Shown here: positions 1-14,230 of the stretch, piece after piece
Numbering within the stretch: the stretch's first letter is position 1
Layout of the letters: each line of letters begins with the position of its first letter
Source: Nemania diffusa
Lineage: Eukaryota > Ascomycota > Sordariomycetes > Xylariales > Xylariaceae
Direction: 5' to 3'
Length of the DNA stretch: 64,000 bases
Assembly: GCA_038501195.1 (NCBI GenBank)
Contig: JBBPUQ010000009.1
Location: forward strand, 868,001 to 932,000
Notes under the pieces: generated by a model
Told to the model about the DNA's origin: nothing
Database searches by the model: none
The model's input: only the letters and a program-made list of their open reading frames with translations
Position numbers and translations under genes: made by a program

Positions 1-1627
1 TTATTTATAATTAATAATATATTATTTATATAGTTGTTATTAATTAATATAAATATAAATTTAATTTAAATTTTAATATTAATATTATTATTATATATTT
101 AATAAATAAATATAAAAGTTTTTATAATTTTTTATAATTTTTTAATTTATATAATAATTAATAAATTATATAATATTTATATTTAATATAATAATATAAT
201 ATAAATATTTAATTTATTTTTATATAAAATAATAATTTAATTATTATTTATAAATATTATTTAAATATAATATTTAAAATATTATTATTTTACAATTTTA
301 ATTATAAATTTATTAAAATTTATTATTTAAATAAATAATAAAATTATAACGAAATAATTAAATTTAATTTTAATAGCAAAAAATTAAATAAATAATAAAA
401 AGTTTATTAAAATATTTCTTTAAAAATAATTTATTTATATTATTATATATTTATTTTTTAAAATTAAATAATTATAATTATATAATTATTTTTATTAATT
501 TATTAATATTTTATTAAAATATAATATTATTATAATTAATTTATTAATAATTATATAATAATTAATATTAATTTAATATATAATTTTTTAATAAAATTAA
601 TAAATTATAAAAGTATTTTTAAATTTATATAATAAAATATTTATTATTAACAAAAAAAAAGTTTTTTTTATTATATATTAATATAAATAATATAATTTTT
701 TATTTAAAACAGTTAATATAATAAAAAAAATTAAAATATTAAATTTATTAAAATTTTATTAAAATGTAATAAATATAAATTATTTTATTTTATTATTATT
801 TTTATAATATTTTATATAATTTAATTAAAAGATTTTATTTGTATAAATTTAAAATTTTAAAATTGTATTTTATAATTTTAAATAAAGTTATAATTTATAA
901 AAAAAATTCTAAAATAATTATAATAATTTAAATTTTTTAAAAATATATAAACAAAATTAATTTTTAATATTTTAAAACAAATATAATTTTTAATTAAATA
1001 AATAACTATTTAATATTTTTATACAAAGTTTTTAATATATAATAAAATTATATATAAATTTATATAATTTTATAAATAATATATTATATTTTAATAATTA
1101 TTTTGAAATATAATATTTTAATTAAATATATATTATAATAAAAAAAATTTAATATTAATATAATATATTTTAAATTTTTTATTATTTAAAATAAAATATT
1201 TATATAATTATATAATATATATTTAATTTAAAATATTTAATAAATATAAAAATAAAAACTTTAAATTATATTAATTTAATTAAAATAATTTTTTTATATT
1301 TAAAGTTTTTATATAAAAATTTTAAATTATTATATATATTTAATATATAATAATAAATAAATTTTTAATTAAATCAAAATTATAATATTATATAAAAATA
1401 AAAATAATAATATTTTATATATAAACTTTTTAAATAATTAAAATAATTTTAAATTTAAATATATATAAATATATTTATATAATTATTATATTAATTAATT
1501 ATTATATTTATATTATACTTAATTTAATATTAATTATAATATTTATTTATAAATTTTTAATTAATTTATTAATAAAACAAATATTATATAATTATAATTA
1601 TTAATATAATTTATATTAAACTAATAA
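1..1627. other. AT-only sequence without genes
   Basis: Almost every base is A or T, stops occur every few codons in all frames, and no RNA gene or promoter can be recognised. The rare G and C sit mostly in AGT/ACT and AGC/GCT contexts, and CpG is nearly absent (one near 350). This is what remains after saturating C-to-T mutation on both strands, as RIP produces. No repeat boundary was found here, although the stretch flanks the first LTR-like repeat. Confidence 0.8.
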
Positions 1628-1925
1628 TTTAATAAAACTTATATATATATATTAAATATATACAATTAAAACTTAAATTATAATTTTTATTAAATAATTA
1701 AATAAATAAAAAATATAAAAATTTATTAAAATTTATAAAACTTATAAATTATATATATATATATATATAAATAATTTATATATAACTTTTTTAGTTATAT
1801 TTTTTTTTATAAAATATATATATAAATTAATATAAAACTTTAAAATTTAAAAATAAAATTTAAATTTTATAAATTATTTTAAATCTTTTTATATATATAT
1901 ATATATAAAGTTTTATTAATATTAA
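1628..1925 (+). repeat. LTR-like direct repeat 1, left copy
   Basis: The copy opens with ATTTAATAAAA, carries the run TTATTAAATAATTAAATAA near 1,690, then ATAACTTTTTTAGTTATATT near 1,780 and AAATCTTTTTATATATAT near 1,880. The same landmarks occur in the same order and spacing at 7,150-7,447. Differences between the copies are mostly C/T or G/A and small AT indels, as expected after independent RIP mutation. End points are approximate, within about 15 bp. Confidence 0.65.
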
Positions 1926-4900
1926 TTAATAATTATAAAATATAATTATAAATTAATAAAATAAAAAAGCAGAAATTAATTATTATTAAAAATAACTTTT
2001 GTATTATATTTTTTTTTTTTTTTTATATAAAAAATAAATTACTATTTTTATTAATTAATTAAAAATATATTAAATTAATTATTAAATAAATAAAACTTAA
2101 CTATTAAAAAATTAAAGTTTTTTTTATAATAATTTATTTAATTTTTATATAAAAATTAATAAAACTATAAATTATTTTATATATTTATTTTTTTAACTAT
2201 TTTATTTATTTTATAATTTTTATTTTTTTATTTTTTTATTTTTTATAATTATATTAATATTAACAATAAAAGCAGTAATAATAATAATAGCTATAATAAT
2301 TAAATAAATTTAAAATAACAATTTAATAGTTTTATATAATAAAAATAACTTTATATATAAAAATATAGCTAAAAATAGTAATATTTAAATAAAAGTTAAA
2401 AAAAAAAAACAGATCTAAAATATTAAAATATAACTATTAATTTTAATATTTTTTTAAAATTTATAAAATTAATAATATATTTTATATAATATTTATATAA
2501 CTATATAAAATTAAAAATTAAAAAAAAAAACAGTTTATATAAATATTTATAATAAATTTTAATAAATAAATAAAATTTATATTTATAAATATTAATTATA
2601 TATTTAAACAAAAATTTAATATTATAATTAAAAATAATATAAATATTTAATTATATAATATAATATATAATAATAAATTTATTTATATTTTTTAAAAATA
2701 TAAAAATAAAAATAATAATAAATTAAACAATAATATATTTATATAAATAATATTAATTTTAATATTTATATTAATTAATATATTAAAACTTTTTATTATA
2801 TAAATAAATTTGTTAATATTATAACCGATTATATTAAAATTAATAATATTAATATATATTTTAATATTTAATATAAATAATTAAATATTTTTTTTTTTTA
2901 TATAAATAAAAATTTAAAAATTTATATTTACTTTTAAAATTTTTATTATATATTTTATATTTTTATTTATATATAAAAATCGATTATATAAAATTTTTTT
3001 TATTTAAATTATTTATAATAATTTAATTAAAACAGCTTAATTTATTATATTTATTAAAATATAATAGTTTAATTAAAATTATAATAATAAATTATATAAT
3101 ATATTATATAATAAAACTCGAATTTTTATTTTAATATATTATTAATTTAAAATTATTAAAAAATAATATTATATAATATTTTTTTTTATATTAAAAAAAA
3201 AGCTAAATAATATTATTTTAATTATATTAATTTCATATATAAATAAATTAAAATTTATATAATATTTAATAATTATTTTAATATAATAATTAATTATAAT
3301 TAATATTAAATTAACTAAATTATTATTATTTTTATATAAATAAAATAAAATAATTTAATAAAAATAATATTTAAAATATTAAAAACTATAATTAATAAAT
3401 TTTAATTTATATAATATATTTTAAAATTTAGCTATTATAAAAAAATATAATTTTATATAATAGTTATATAAATATATTTTAATATATTTAAGCTTAAATT
3501 TATTTTAATTAATTAAAAATTTATATATAAAGCTTTATTTTTTAATTTATAAATAATATTATAGATTTTTTTTAATTAAAAAATAAACTATTATTATATA
3601 ATAAATATTTATTTTATTAATAAATAATATAATATTAAATATTTAAAATAATTATATAATTATAGCTTTAAAAAATTTTTTTATTAAAAACTATAATAAT
3701 TATATAATAAAAATAATAAAAATAACAAAAAATGTTTTATTTATAAAAAGCTTAATTATTAATTTATTAATTATAATTAATAAAAAAAATTAAAAATAAA
3801 AAAGTAATATTTTATTATATATAATATTTTAAAATAAAAAACTTTATTATATAAAAAATATAATATATTTATATTAAATTATAAAAATAATAAAAACTTT
3901 TTATATAATAATAAATTTAATAACAATTTAAATTTTAAAACTAAAAATAAAACAGTTTAATTTTTAATAAATTTAATATATTTTTATTATATAATAAAAA
4001 AAATATATATATATTTAAAATTAAATATTAATATTAAATAATTTTTATTTAAATAATTAATATAATATAAAATATTAAAATATTTTATAAAATATTAATA
4101 TAGCTAAAATTTTAATTATTAAAAAAGTTTAAACTAAAACTTTTATATAAAAAAACTTTTTTATATAAATAAACTAAATTTTAAATAATATAATAATTTG
4201 ATTTAATAATATTAAAAGTTTTAAAATTATAAATATTATAATAATTTTAATATTAATTAAATTAATTAAATTTTATATTTTAAATATATTAATTTTATTT
4301 TTATTATTATTATAAAATATAAATTAATTATATATTTATTTTTTAATATTAACTAATTAAAAACTATAAATTATTTTATAAAATAAAAATTTTAAAAATT
4401 ATATTGTTAATTTAAATATTTTTATATAAAAAAATTTATAAAATTATTATAAAAAATTAAATATAATAATATTAATATTTTAATATTTTAAAAAATTAAA
4501 AAATTTTATTATTATTATTAATTATATAATTAAATTTTAAAAAAATTTAAATTTTTATTAAAAAATAAATATAATTTTAATTATAAAATTATTATTAATA
4601 TTATATAAATTAATAAATAATTAATTTTATATATAATTAATATAAATATTTTATTTTAAATAGCTAAATTTTTAAAGTTTTTAAATATATATAATATTTA
4701 AAATATATTATATTAATATTAAATTTTAATATATTAAAAGTTATTTAATTATATTATATATAATTTTAATATAAATCTTTTATTTAAAAAATTTTATAAT
4801 AATATATAACTAATTAAAACTTTATATAAAAAAATATTTATTAAAATATATTAAATTATTAAAAAAATTAAATAAATAAATATATTATTTCATTATATAT

Positions 4901-7149
4901 TTAATATTTTATATAAAAAAATCAATTATTATATAAATAAAAAAATAATATTATAAATAATTATAAAAGTTTTAAATAATATAATTAAATTAAATAGTTT
5001 TATATTTATTTTATTAATTTTTAAAGTTTATTTTAAAATTAATAGCGATTTATTTTTTTTATTAAAAATTATTTAAAAAGTAAAAACTATATAAAAAAAT
5101 ATAAAAATATTAAAAAATATTTATATAAAAATTAATATTAACTAAATTATATAAATTAAAAATAAATTAATATTATTATATAAAATATTTTTTTTATTTT
5201 TTTAAAATAAAATTATAATATAAAAAAAATATAAAAACTAAATAAAATTATATAAAATTTTTATAATTAAAAATTATAATATTATAATTAATATAATAAA
5301 TAAATTAGCTAAATTTTATTATATATAAATTAAACTATATTATTAATAAAAAATTATATTTAATTTATTATATAAAAAAAATAACTTTTTATATAATTTT
5401 TTTTAAATTATTAAATAGTTATAACTTTAATATAAAAATAAACTAAAAAAGTTATTTATATTTATTAATAATTAATATTTTATATTAAAAAAAATTAATA
5501 ATTATATTTTAATTATATAATTAAAATAAAATAATATAATTATTATATTTAATATATTTTTTAAATAATTAAATATAATTAAAATAAATATATTAATAAT
5601 TTAAAATATATTTTAATTTATATAATATAATTTAAATTAATATAATTAAATAAAAAATTTTTAAATTAAATTTATATAAAAAGTTAAAAATAAAATAATT
5701 AAATTATATAAAGTTATAAAAATAATAACAAAGTTTAAATTTTTATATAAATATTAATAATTTAATATATAAATTAATAATTTATTATAGTTTTAAAATT
5801 ATTATTAATTTAAAACTATAATATATATATATAAAATTATAAAATATTTTTAAAATATATATATAATTATATAATAAATTAAACTATAAAATTTATATTT
5901 ATTTATTAAAAAAACTAAAAAACTAAAATTTAATAAATATTATATTTTAAATTATATAATTATTATATAAATTAATTAAATTAAAATTATATTAAAATAA
6001 AATTTATTATAAATATTATTATTAAAAATTAAATATAAAAATATTTAAATATAATTTATATTTATTATATATTAAAAAATAATTTAATAAATTTATAATT
6101 ATAAAACTTTAAATAAATAATATTTTTAATATTATATTTAAAAAATCTTTATATAAAAAAAAAACTAAGTTATTATTTTATATAAAACTAAAACTAAAAT
6201 TAATATTTAAATATTTTATTAAATTTAATAAAAATAAAATCTAAATAAATAAATATAATTTCTTTTTTAATTTAATAAAAATAAATCAAATAATTATATA
6301 TTATTAATTTTTATATAAAAAACTATTTTTAATAATATATTATTTAATAAATTTAAAATATATATATTATATTGATATATTAATTAAAAATATTATATAA
6401 TTTATTAATTAATATATAAATTTAAAAACTATTAAAAAATAATATTAAAATATTAAATATATAAATATAATAATAAATTAATAATATATAATAAAAATTA
6501 TATTATATATTTTTAAATTTTAATTATATAAAAATTTTTATTTTTATTAATAAAATATTTATAAATAATAAAAATTTAAATTTTTAAATTAAATTTATAA
6601 TTATATTAATTAATAAAAGTTTTATAAAAAATATTTTTATAATTAAAAATAAAATTATTTATTAAAATTTAATTAAATATAAATAAATTATATATAATAT
6701 ATTAATAAATAATTATATAATATAATTAATAAATTTAATTATATTATTATATTTAATATAATTTTTTAAAAAATTATTTATATAATAAAACTATTAATTA
6801 TATTATTAGTTATATATATCGATTTTAAATTTTTATATAAATATTTAATTAAATTAAAAATTATATAAAAAAAATAATTTATAATTAATATTATATTAAT
6901 TTAAAAAATATATAAAAATTATAAAATTATAAAAATATATTAAATTAATAATAAAAATAACTTAATAAATATTAATATAAAAAAAATATTTAATTAAATA
7001 TTAAAAAAACTAATTAATATAAATAAATAAATTATATAAATAAAAATATATATAAATCAATTAAATAATAAAAAAAAATAACAAAAAATTAATTAGTATT
7101 AAAATTAAAATTATTATATAAAAAAAAAAGCTTTAATATTAAATTAATT

Positions 7150-7447
7150 ATTTAATAAAATTTATATATATATATTAAATATATATAATTAAAATTTAAA
7201 CTAAAATTTTTATTAAATAATTAAATAAATAAAAAATATAAAAATTTATTAAAATTTATAAAATTTATAAATTTTATATATATATATATATAAATAATTT
7301 ATATATAACTTTTTTAATTATATTTTTTTTTATAAAATATATATATAAATTAATATAAAACTTTAAAACTTAAAAATAAATTTTAAACTTTATAAATTAT
7401 TTTAAATCTTTATATATATATATATATAAAATGTTTTATTAATAATT
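7150..7447 (+). repeat. LTR-like direct repeat 1, right copy
   Basis: This is the partner of the copy at 1,628-1,925, offset by about 5,522 bp. It preserves the same landmark words, including the stretch around 7,205 and the ATAACTTTTTTAATTATATT word near 7,305. Similarity fades shortly after 7,447, past TGTTTTATTAATAA. Confidence 0.65.
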
Positions 7448-9104
7448 TAATTAATAATAAATTATAATAAAAGTTTTATTATATTAATTTATTTATAAAA
7501 TATTTATAAATATAATAAATATTTTTTAAAATAAACTTTTTAATATTAATAAAACTTTATTTATATATATTAACTTTAAATTTTAAATTAATATTTATTT
7601 ATATAAAATTTATAAAATTTATAAATTATAAAATAAAAATTATTTAATATTTATTTAATAATATAATTAAACTTTTAATTATATATTTAAAAATATAAAT
7701 TAAATTAAATTATTAATTTAATAAAAAATTTTAAATAATATTTTTAATTTTAATATTTATTAAATTTTATTAATTATTTTATTTTATTAAAATAAAAAAC
7801 TTTTATAATATAAATATATTTATATTTAATATTTTATAATTAAAATTATAATATATTTTAAATTAATTTATTTATATAATAATTATATAATTTAAATATA
7901 ATATTTTTTTTTATTTTTTATTTATTTAATTTTTTAATAATTTTTTTTATATATAAACTTTAATTTTAATTTTAATATTAATTAATTTATATATATTTTT
8001 ATTTAAATAATTAATTTATTTATATTAAATTGTTTTTTTATATTTAATTAATAATATAATTATTTAATTAAATTTATTAATTATTTTATTTATAAATATA
8101 TTAAAAAAATATATTTATTTTTAATTAAAATTTAATAAATATTATTATTTTTTATATAGTTTTTATAATTTAATATAATTATAAATTTAAATTAAAAATT
8201 TACATTTTTATTTAATTAAAATTTAAAAATATTAATTATAATTTTTTTATATATTATTAATTTATTATTATATTTATAAGTTTAATTTTTTAATATTATT
8301 TTTAATAATTTTTAAATTTATATAATAATTAATATATAAAAATAATATATTATTAATAATTATTTTTGCAAATAAAAAAAATTAATTTATTTATATAAAT
8401 TTAATAAATTATTTAAATATTAATTTTAGTTTTAATTTTATATAAAAACAATTTAAATATAATATTAAAAATATTATTTTTTAAAAGTTTTAATTATAAA
8501 TTTATAAAGTTATTTTTTTAAATATATATTAAATATAAATTATATATTAAAATTTTTATATTTAATTTTTAATAATAATTATATAATATTTATAAAATAT
8601 TTATTTTTAATAAATAAATATAAATATTTTTAATTTAATTTTTTATATAATTATCTATATAATTAAATAATATTTTATAATTTTATATTAATAATAGTTT
8701 TAAAGTTATAATAAATTATTAAAGTTTATATATAAATTTAAATTTTATTATTATTTTTATAGTTTAATATAATTTAAACATTTTTTTATTTATATTTTAT
8801 ATAAATTTAATTTAAAAAACTTTTGTTTAATTATATTATTTTATTTTTATTATATAATTTAAATATTAATTATTAATAAATATAATAAAACTTTTATAAT
8901 TTATTTTTATATTAAAATTATAATTATTTAATAATTTAAAAAAAACTATATTAAAATATATTATTTAAAATAAAATTATATATTAAATTTAAAAATATAA
9001 TATAAAATAAAAAACTAGTTTAAAAGTAATAAAAAAAAATTATTTAATTTAAATTTTAATTTATTTTTATTATTTATTTTTGTTTTATTATTAATAAAAT
9101 TTAT
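7448..9104. other. AT-only spacer between the two fossil elements
   Basis: There are no coding frames and no recognised RNA gene. The + strand becomes T-rich from about 7.9 kb, opposite to the A-rich interior of element 1. I see no clear internal repeat here. Confidence 0.7.
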
Positions 9105-9440
9105 TATAATATAAAGTTTACTTTTATTAAAATAACTGTTATAATTATAATAAATATAAAAATTAATTAAATAATTTTATTAATTAAAAACTTTAAAAAA
9201 AAAAAAAAAAAAAAACTTAAATTATATATATATATTATATAAATTATATAAATATATAAAATTATAAATAAAATTATAATTAAAATTATAAAATTTAATT
9301 AAAGTTTTTTTATTATAAATTTTACAAAATAAGTTTTTTTTAAAAATAATAATTTTTATAAATTAATAAAAATTATAAAATTTTATTATAATTAAATATA
9401 TAAGTTTTAATTTATAATTAATAATTTATATAAATTATTA
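9105..9440. repeat. LTR-like direct repeat 2, left copy
   Basis: Shared landmarks with the right copy are AATTAAATAATTTTATTAAT near 9,162, an A-run near 9,195, a TTATATATATATATTATATAAA-like word near 9,220, the run AATAAAATTATAATTAAAA near 9,267, and the tail AATTTATAATTAATAA near 9,408. All recur in order at 13,845-14,230. Borders are approximate. Confidence 0.62.
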
Positions 9441-12400
9441 TATTATTTATTTTAAAAATTAAATAAATATAATATTTAAATTAAATATTTTATTATTATT
9501 TTTATACTTTTTTATAAATTTATTTATAATTTTTAATTTTATTTAGTTTTATAATTTAATTAATAATTTTAATTTAATAAATTAATTTAAATAATATTAA
9601 TTTAATATAATAAATATATTTTTAAAGTTTTTTATAAAATATTAAATATTATTAAATTTTTATTTTATTTTAATTTTAATATTTAATTTATTTTAAATTT
9701 TAATTTATTATTAATTTTTTTAATTAATATTAAATTTTATAATTATTATAATATTTAATTATTATTTATTTGTTTTAATTTATTTATATAAAATAAGTTT
9801 TTATTTTTATATAAATTTAATATATTTAATTTATAACTATATTTTATTATATTTAAAAAAATTAATAAACTTTTATTTTTTATTAATTTAAAATTTTTAA
9901 TTTTTTTATATAATTTTAATAACTTTATATATAATTTTTTAAATTTATTATATTTAAATAATTAGTTTTTATATTTATTTAATTTATTTATTAATAAATT
10001 TTTTTTTTAAATATAAAAATTAAATAATTTTAAAATTTAATTTTAAACATTATAAAAAATTATATATAAAATTTAAAATTAACAAATATTTATTTTAATT
10101 TTTTTAATATTTATTTATATAAAAATATAATTTTTAATTTAAATTATAATTTATTTTTTTATAATATTTTATATTTAAAAATAATAAATATTATTTTATT
10201 TATATTTAATATTTATTAATAAATTTATTATTTTTATAAATTTTAAAATAAATAGTTTTATATTATTAAAAATATAGTATAATATATAATAATATTTAAA
10301 TATTAGTTTTTTTATATTATTTATTTTTTAATTAAATAAAATAACAATAATTTTATTAAATTTATTAATAATTAATTATATATAATTATATTTATATTAG
10401 CTTAAAAATATATTTTTATTATTTATTATTATATATTTTTAAATATTTTATAATATAAATATTAAATATAATAATTTTGAAATCTTTTTTTTATTTTTTT
10501 ATTATATTTATATTTATAACAATTGTTAATATATTAATATAATTTTTTTTTAAAAAAAAACTAATAATAAATTTATTTAAATATTTATATTAATTTAGTT
10601 TAATTTTAATAAATTATTAATATGAATTTATATATTTTTTATAATAAAACAATTTAAAAAAAATAATTTTATTTATTATAACTTTTTAAATTTAAAATTA
10701 TATTTTTTTTTTAAAATTAAATTAATTAAATTATTAATTTTTATAATTAATATTTTTATTTTAATAAATTAAAAAATAATTATAAAATTTTTAATTATAT
10801 TTAATTTAATAAATATAAAAGTTTTTTTATTTTATTTTTAAGTTTTAATTATTAATAAATTAATTTTTTTTTAAAAAAATATATTATTTATAAAATTGTT
10901 TTTTTTTATTAATATTAAAAAATAATGTTAAAATTATTTAAAAAGTTTATTTATTTAATTTAATTTATTAAAAAAGCGTTTTTAATTAATAAATAAATTA
11001 ATAATTAATAATTAATAATTATTTAAAACTATATATTTAATAATTTAAATAATAATAATATTTAAAAAATTATATTAATATTAATATTTTTTAGTTTTAT
11101 ATAAAATAAATTTATTTATATAAAGTTATAATTTTTAAAAAATAATTAATAACTTTTTTTTTTTTTTAATTTTATTAAATAATTTTTTTTAATTATATTA
11201 TATAAAATATTTATTTTAATATATATTAAAATTAATATAATTAGTTTTTTTATTATTTTAAAAATTTTATATTAATTTAAATTTAATATTTATTTATAAT
11301 TTCTTTTAAATAATTATATAAATAATTTAAAAATATTATTAATATAATAAAAAAATATTTTTTTAAAATTTTATAATTTTAAAATTTTTAATTTTTAATT
11401 GTTTTAATTTTTTTAAATTTATTTTAATATTTTAGTTAATTTTTAAAATTATATTTAAATAATTTATAATAATAATTTTAAAATAAATTAAAATATTATT
11501 AATATATATATTAATAAAATTTTATTATTATATAAGTTTTATTTTTAAATTAAATAATAATATTATTTAATCAAAAATTTTAAGTTTAATTTAAATTATA
11601 ATTTAAAAATAAAATTTAATTATTAATAATATTAAATTTTAAATATATTTTTTAAATTAAAAAGTTAAATAATTTAATTTTTTAACTATTAATTTTATTA
11701 TTAAAAATTAATATAAAATTTAAATATTAATAAAATAAATATTATATTTAAGTTTATATTTAATTTAATAAATTTTAATTTTAATAGTTTTTTTATTTTT
11801 TATTTTAAAAAAATATATTAAATTAATATATAATATTATAAAAAGCTATTATTTTTAAATTTATTATTAAATTTTAAAACTATATTATAACTAAATTAAA
11901 ACAATAATATTTTAATTAATTAAATTTAAAAAAAAAAAATTTAAATAAATTAATTTTTTAAATATTAACTATTTTATAAATTTAATATATTTTAAATTTT
12001 TATTAAATAAAAATAATATTAATTTATTATTAAAAGCTTTTTATTATTTTTTATAAAAAATATTAATATTAATAATTTAATTAATATTAAATATTTTTAT
12101 AATATATTAAATTAAAATTAATTTATTAAATATATTAACTTTTTTTTAATAAATTTAATTTAAATTATTTATATAATTTTATTTTAATTAAATTATAACT
12201 TTTATATTATTAATATAAATTTTAAAATTTTAAATTAAATTATTAATTAATATATTATATTATAACATTTTTTAATATTATTTAAAGTTTTTTTTTTTTA
12301 ATTTAAATTTTATATTTAAGTTTTTTTTATTTTATTATATTAATTTATAATTTATTAAATTTTTAAATTAATTATTTTTTTAATTTTAGTTTTTAATAAA

Positions 12401-13844
12401 ATAATAATTATAAAAAACAATTATATAAAAATAAAAATATTATTAAATTAAATAATTTATTTATATTAATAATTTATTAAAATGTTTTATTTTAATAATT
12501 AATATTAATAACTTTAAATTTTTAAAATAATTATTAATATTTAATTTATTTTATTAATTATTTTATTATAAAAATTAATTAATAATATTAGTTTTTTTAA
12601 TTTAATAATTTTAGTTTTAAATTAATATTTAAGTTTTTAAATTAATTTATATTTTAATATATTTTTTTTAATTATTAGTTAATTTTTTATATTTATTATT
12701 TTAAAAAAATTTAATGTTTTTTTCAATTTTATTAAATTTATTATTAAAATAAAAACTTTTTTTAAAATTATTTATATTTAAAGTTTAATTTTTTTAATTT
12801 TTTTTTTTTAATAATTATTAATAATTATATTATAACATTTTTTATATATAAAATATAAATTAATATTAGTTTTAAAATTTTTATTTTTGAAATTAATATT
12901 TAAATGTTTTAAATAAAACTATTAAAATATAAAATAAATTAATAAATATTTAATTATTTAAAAAGTTTATAATAATATTTAATAAAAAATAATTAAATTA
13001 TTATAATTTAATTTAAATTATAATAAATAATAATTAATATTTAAATTATTTTAATTATATTATTAAATATTATTAAATAATTAAATAATAAATTAATAAT
13101 AAACTTTTATTAATTATAAAATAAGTTTTTTAAATTAAAAAAATAAATAATATATTTAACTTTTTTTATTATAAAAAATAGTTTTATTTTTTTTTAAATT
13201 TATTAATAAATTTATTTTAATTATTAATAAAATTTTTAAAATATATAACTTTTATTTTAGTTTTATTTTAATAAATTATATATTAATTATTAAATTTAAT
13301 TAATTGTTTTTTAAATATAAATTATATAATTATATTATAAAACTAAAAAATAATATTTATAATTTTTTTTAAAAAATATTGCTTTTATATTTATATTTAA
13401 AAAATATAATAAAATTAAATTGTTTTTATAATATAATTATTTATTAATAATAAAAGTTAATTTAAATTTTATATATAATAATTATATTTTAGTTAATAAT
13501 AAACTTTTTTTTTTAATTAAAATTACTATTATTGTTTTAATTTGTTATTTTTAATTGTTAATATAAAATTAATTTATTAAATTTATTTTTATTATTAATA
13601 AATTTTATAAATAATAAAATAACAAATAAAATTATAATTAAAGTTATAATTAATTAATTAATTAAATTTAATTAATTTTTAAATTTAATTTGAAATTTTT
13701 AAATAATAACATTTTTTTAAAAAAATATAAATAATATATTAAATTAATAGTTTTATTTTAAATATATAATTAAAATAATTTATTTATAATATATAAATTA
13801 TATAAAATAAATAAAAGTTATATATTTAAATTAAACATTTATTA

Positions 13845-14230
13845 ATAAATATAAAGTTTAATTTTAAAATTATATTATAATTATAAAAAAAATAAAAACT
13901 AATTAAATAATTTTATTAATTAAAAGATTTAAAATAAAAAAAAATAAAAAAAAAGTTTAATTATATATATATATTATATAAAATATATAAATATATAAAA
14001 CTATAAATAAAATTATAATTAAAATTATAAAATTTAATTAAAAAATTTTTAAAAGAAATTTTATAAAATAAATCTTTTAAAATAAGTTTTTTTAAAAATT
14101 ATAGTTTTTATATATTAATAAAAATTATAAAGTTATATTATAATAAAATATATAAATTTTAATTTATAATTAATAAACTAAATATAAAAATTAATAGTTT
14201 ATATAAATTATTATAATAATTATTTTATTT
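13845..14230. repeat. LTR-like direct repeat 2, right copy
   Basis: This is the partner of 9,105-9,440, about 4.75 kb downstream. It is slightly longer because of two insertions near 14,055 and 14,185 (the latter adds a short segment ending before TAGTTTATATAAATTATTA). Other differences are mainly C/T or G/A changes and A/T indels. Confidence 0.62.

Larger units (their letters stand above)
1628..7447 (+). mobile_element. fossil LTR retrotransposon, element 1 (RIP-degraded)
   Basis: Two similar copies of about 300 bp in direct orientation (1,628-1,925 and 7,150-7,447) enclose about 5.2 kb of AT-only sequence. The total of about 5.8 kb is typical for a fungal Copia or Gypsy element. Nothing in the interior can be translated, so gag and pol cannot be recognised and the superfamily cannot be told. 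The + strand of the interior is A-rich and its surviving C residues are mostly in ACT, which suggests the element reads on the + strand. Part of the interior is repeated near 17.4 kb, which supports a multicopy family. LTR identity is inferred from spacing and orientation only; the termini and any target-site duplication are not resolvable by eye. Confidence 0.55.
9105..14230 (-). mobile_element. fossil LTR retrotransposon, element 2 (RIP-degraded)
   Basis: A second, unrelated direct repeat of about 330-380 bp occurs at about 9,105-9,440 and again at about 13,845-14,230, giving an element of about 5.1 kb. The interior has no usable reading frame. Its + strand is T-rich with residual G in AGT/GTT contexts, the mirror image of element 1, so I infer that it lies in the opposite orientation. 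The repeat words differ from those of element 1, so this is probably a different family. No protein remnant can be read, so the class rests on structure alone. Confidence 0.5.
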
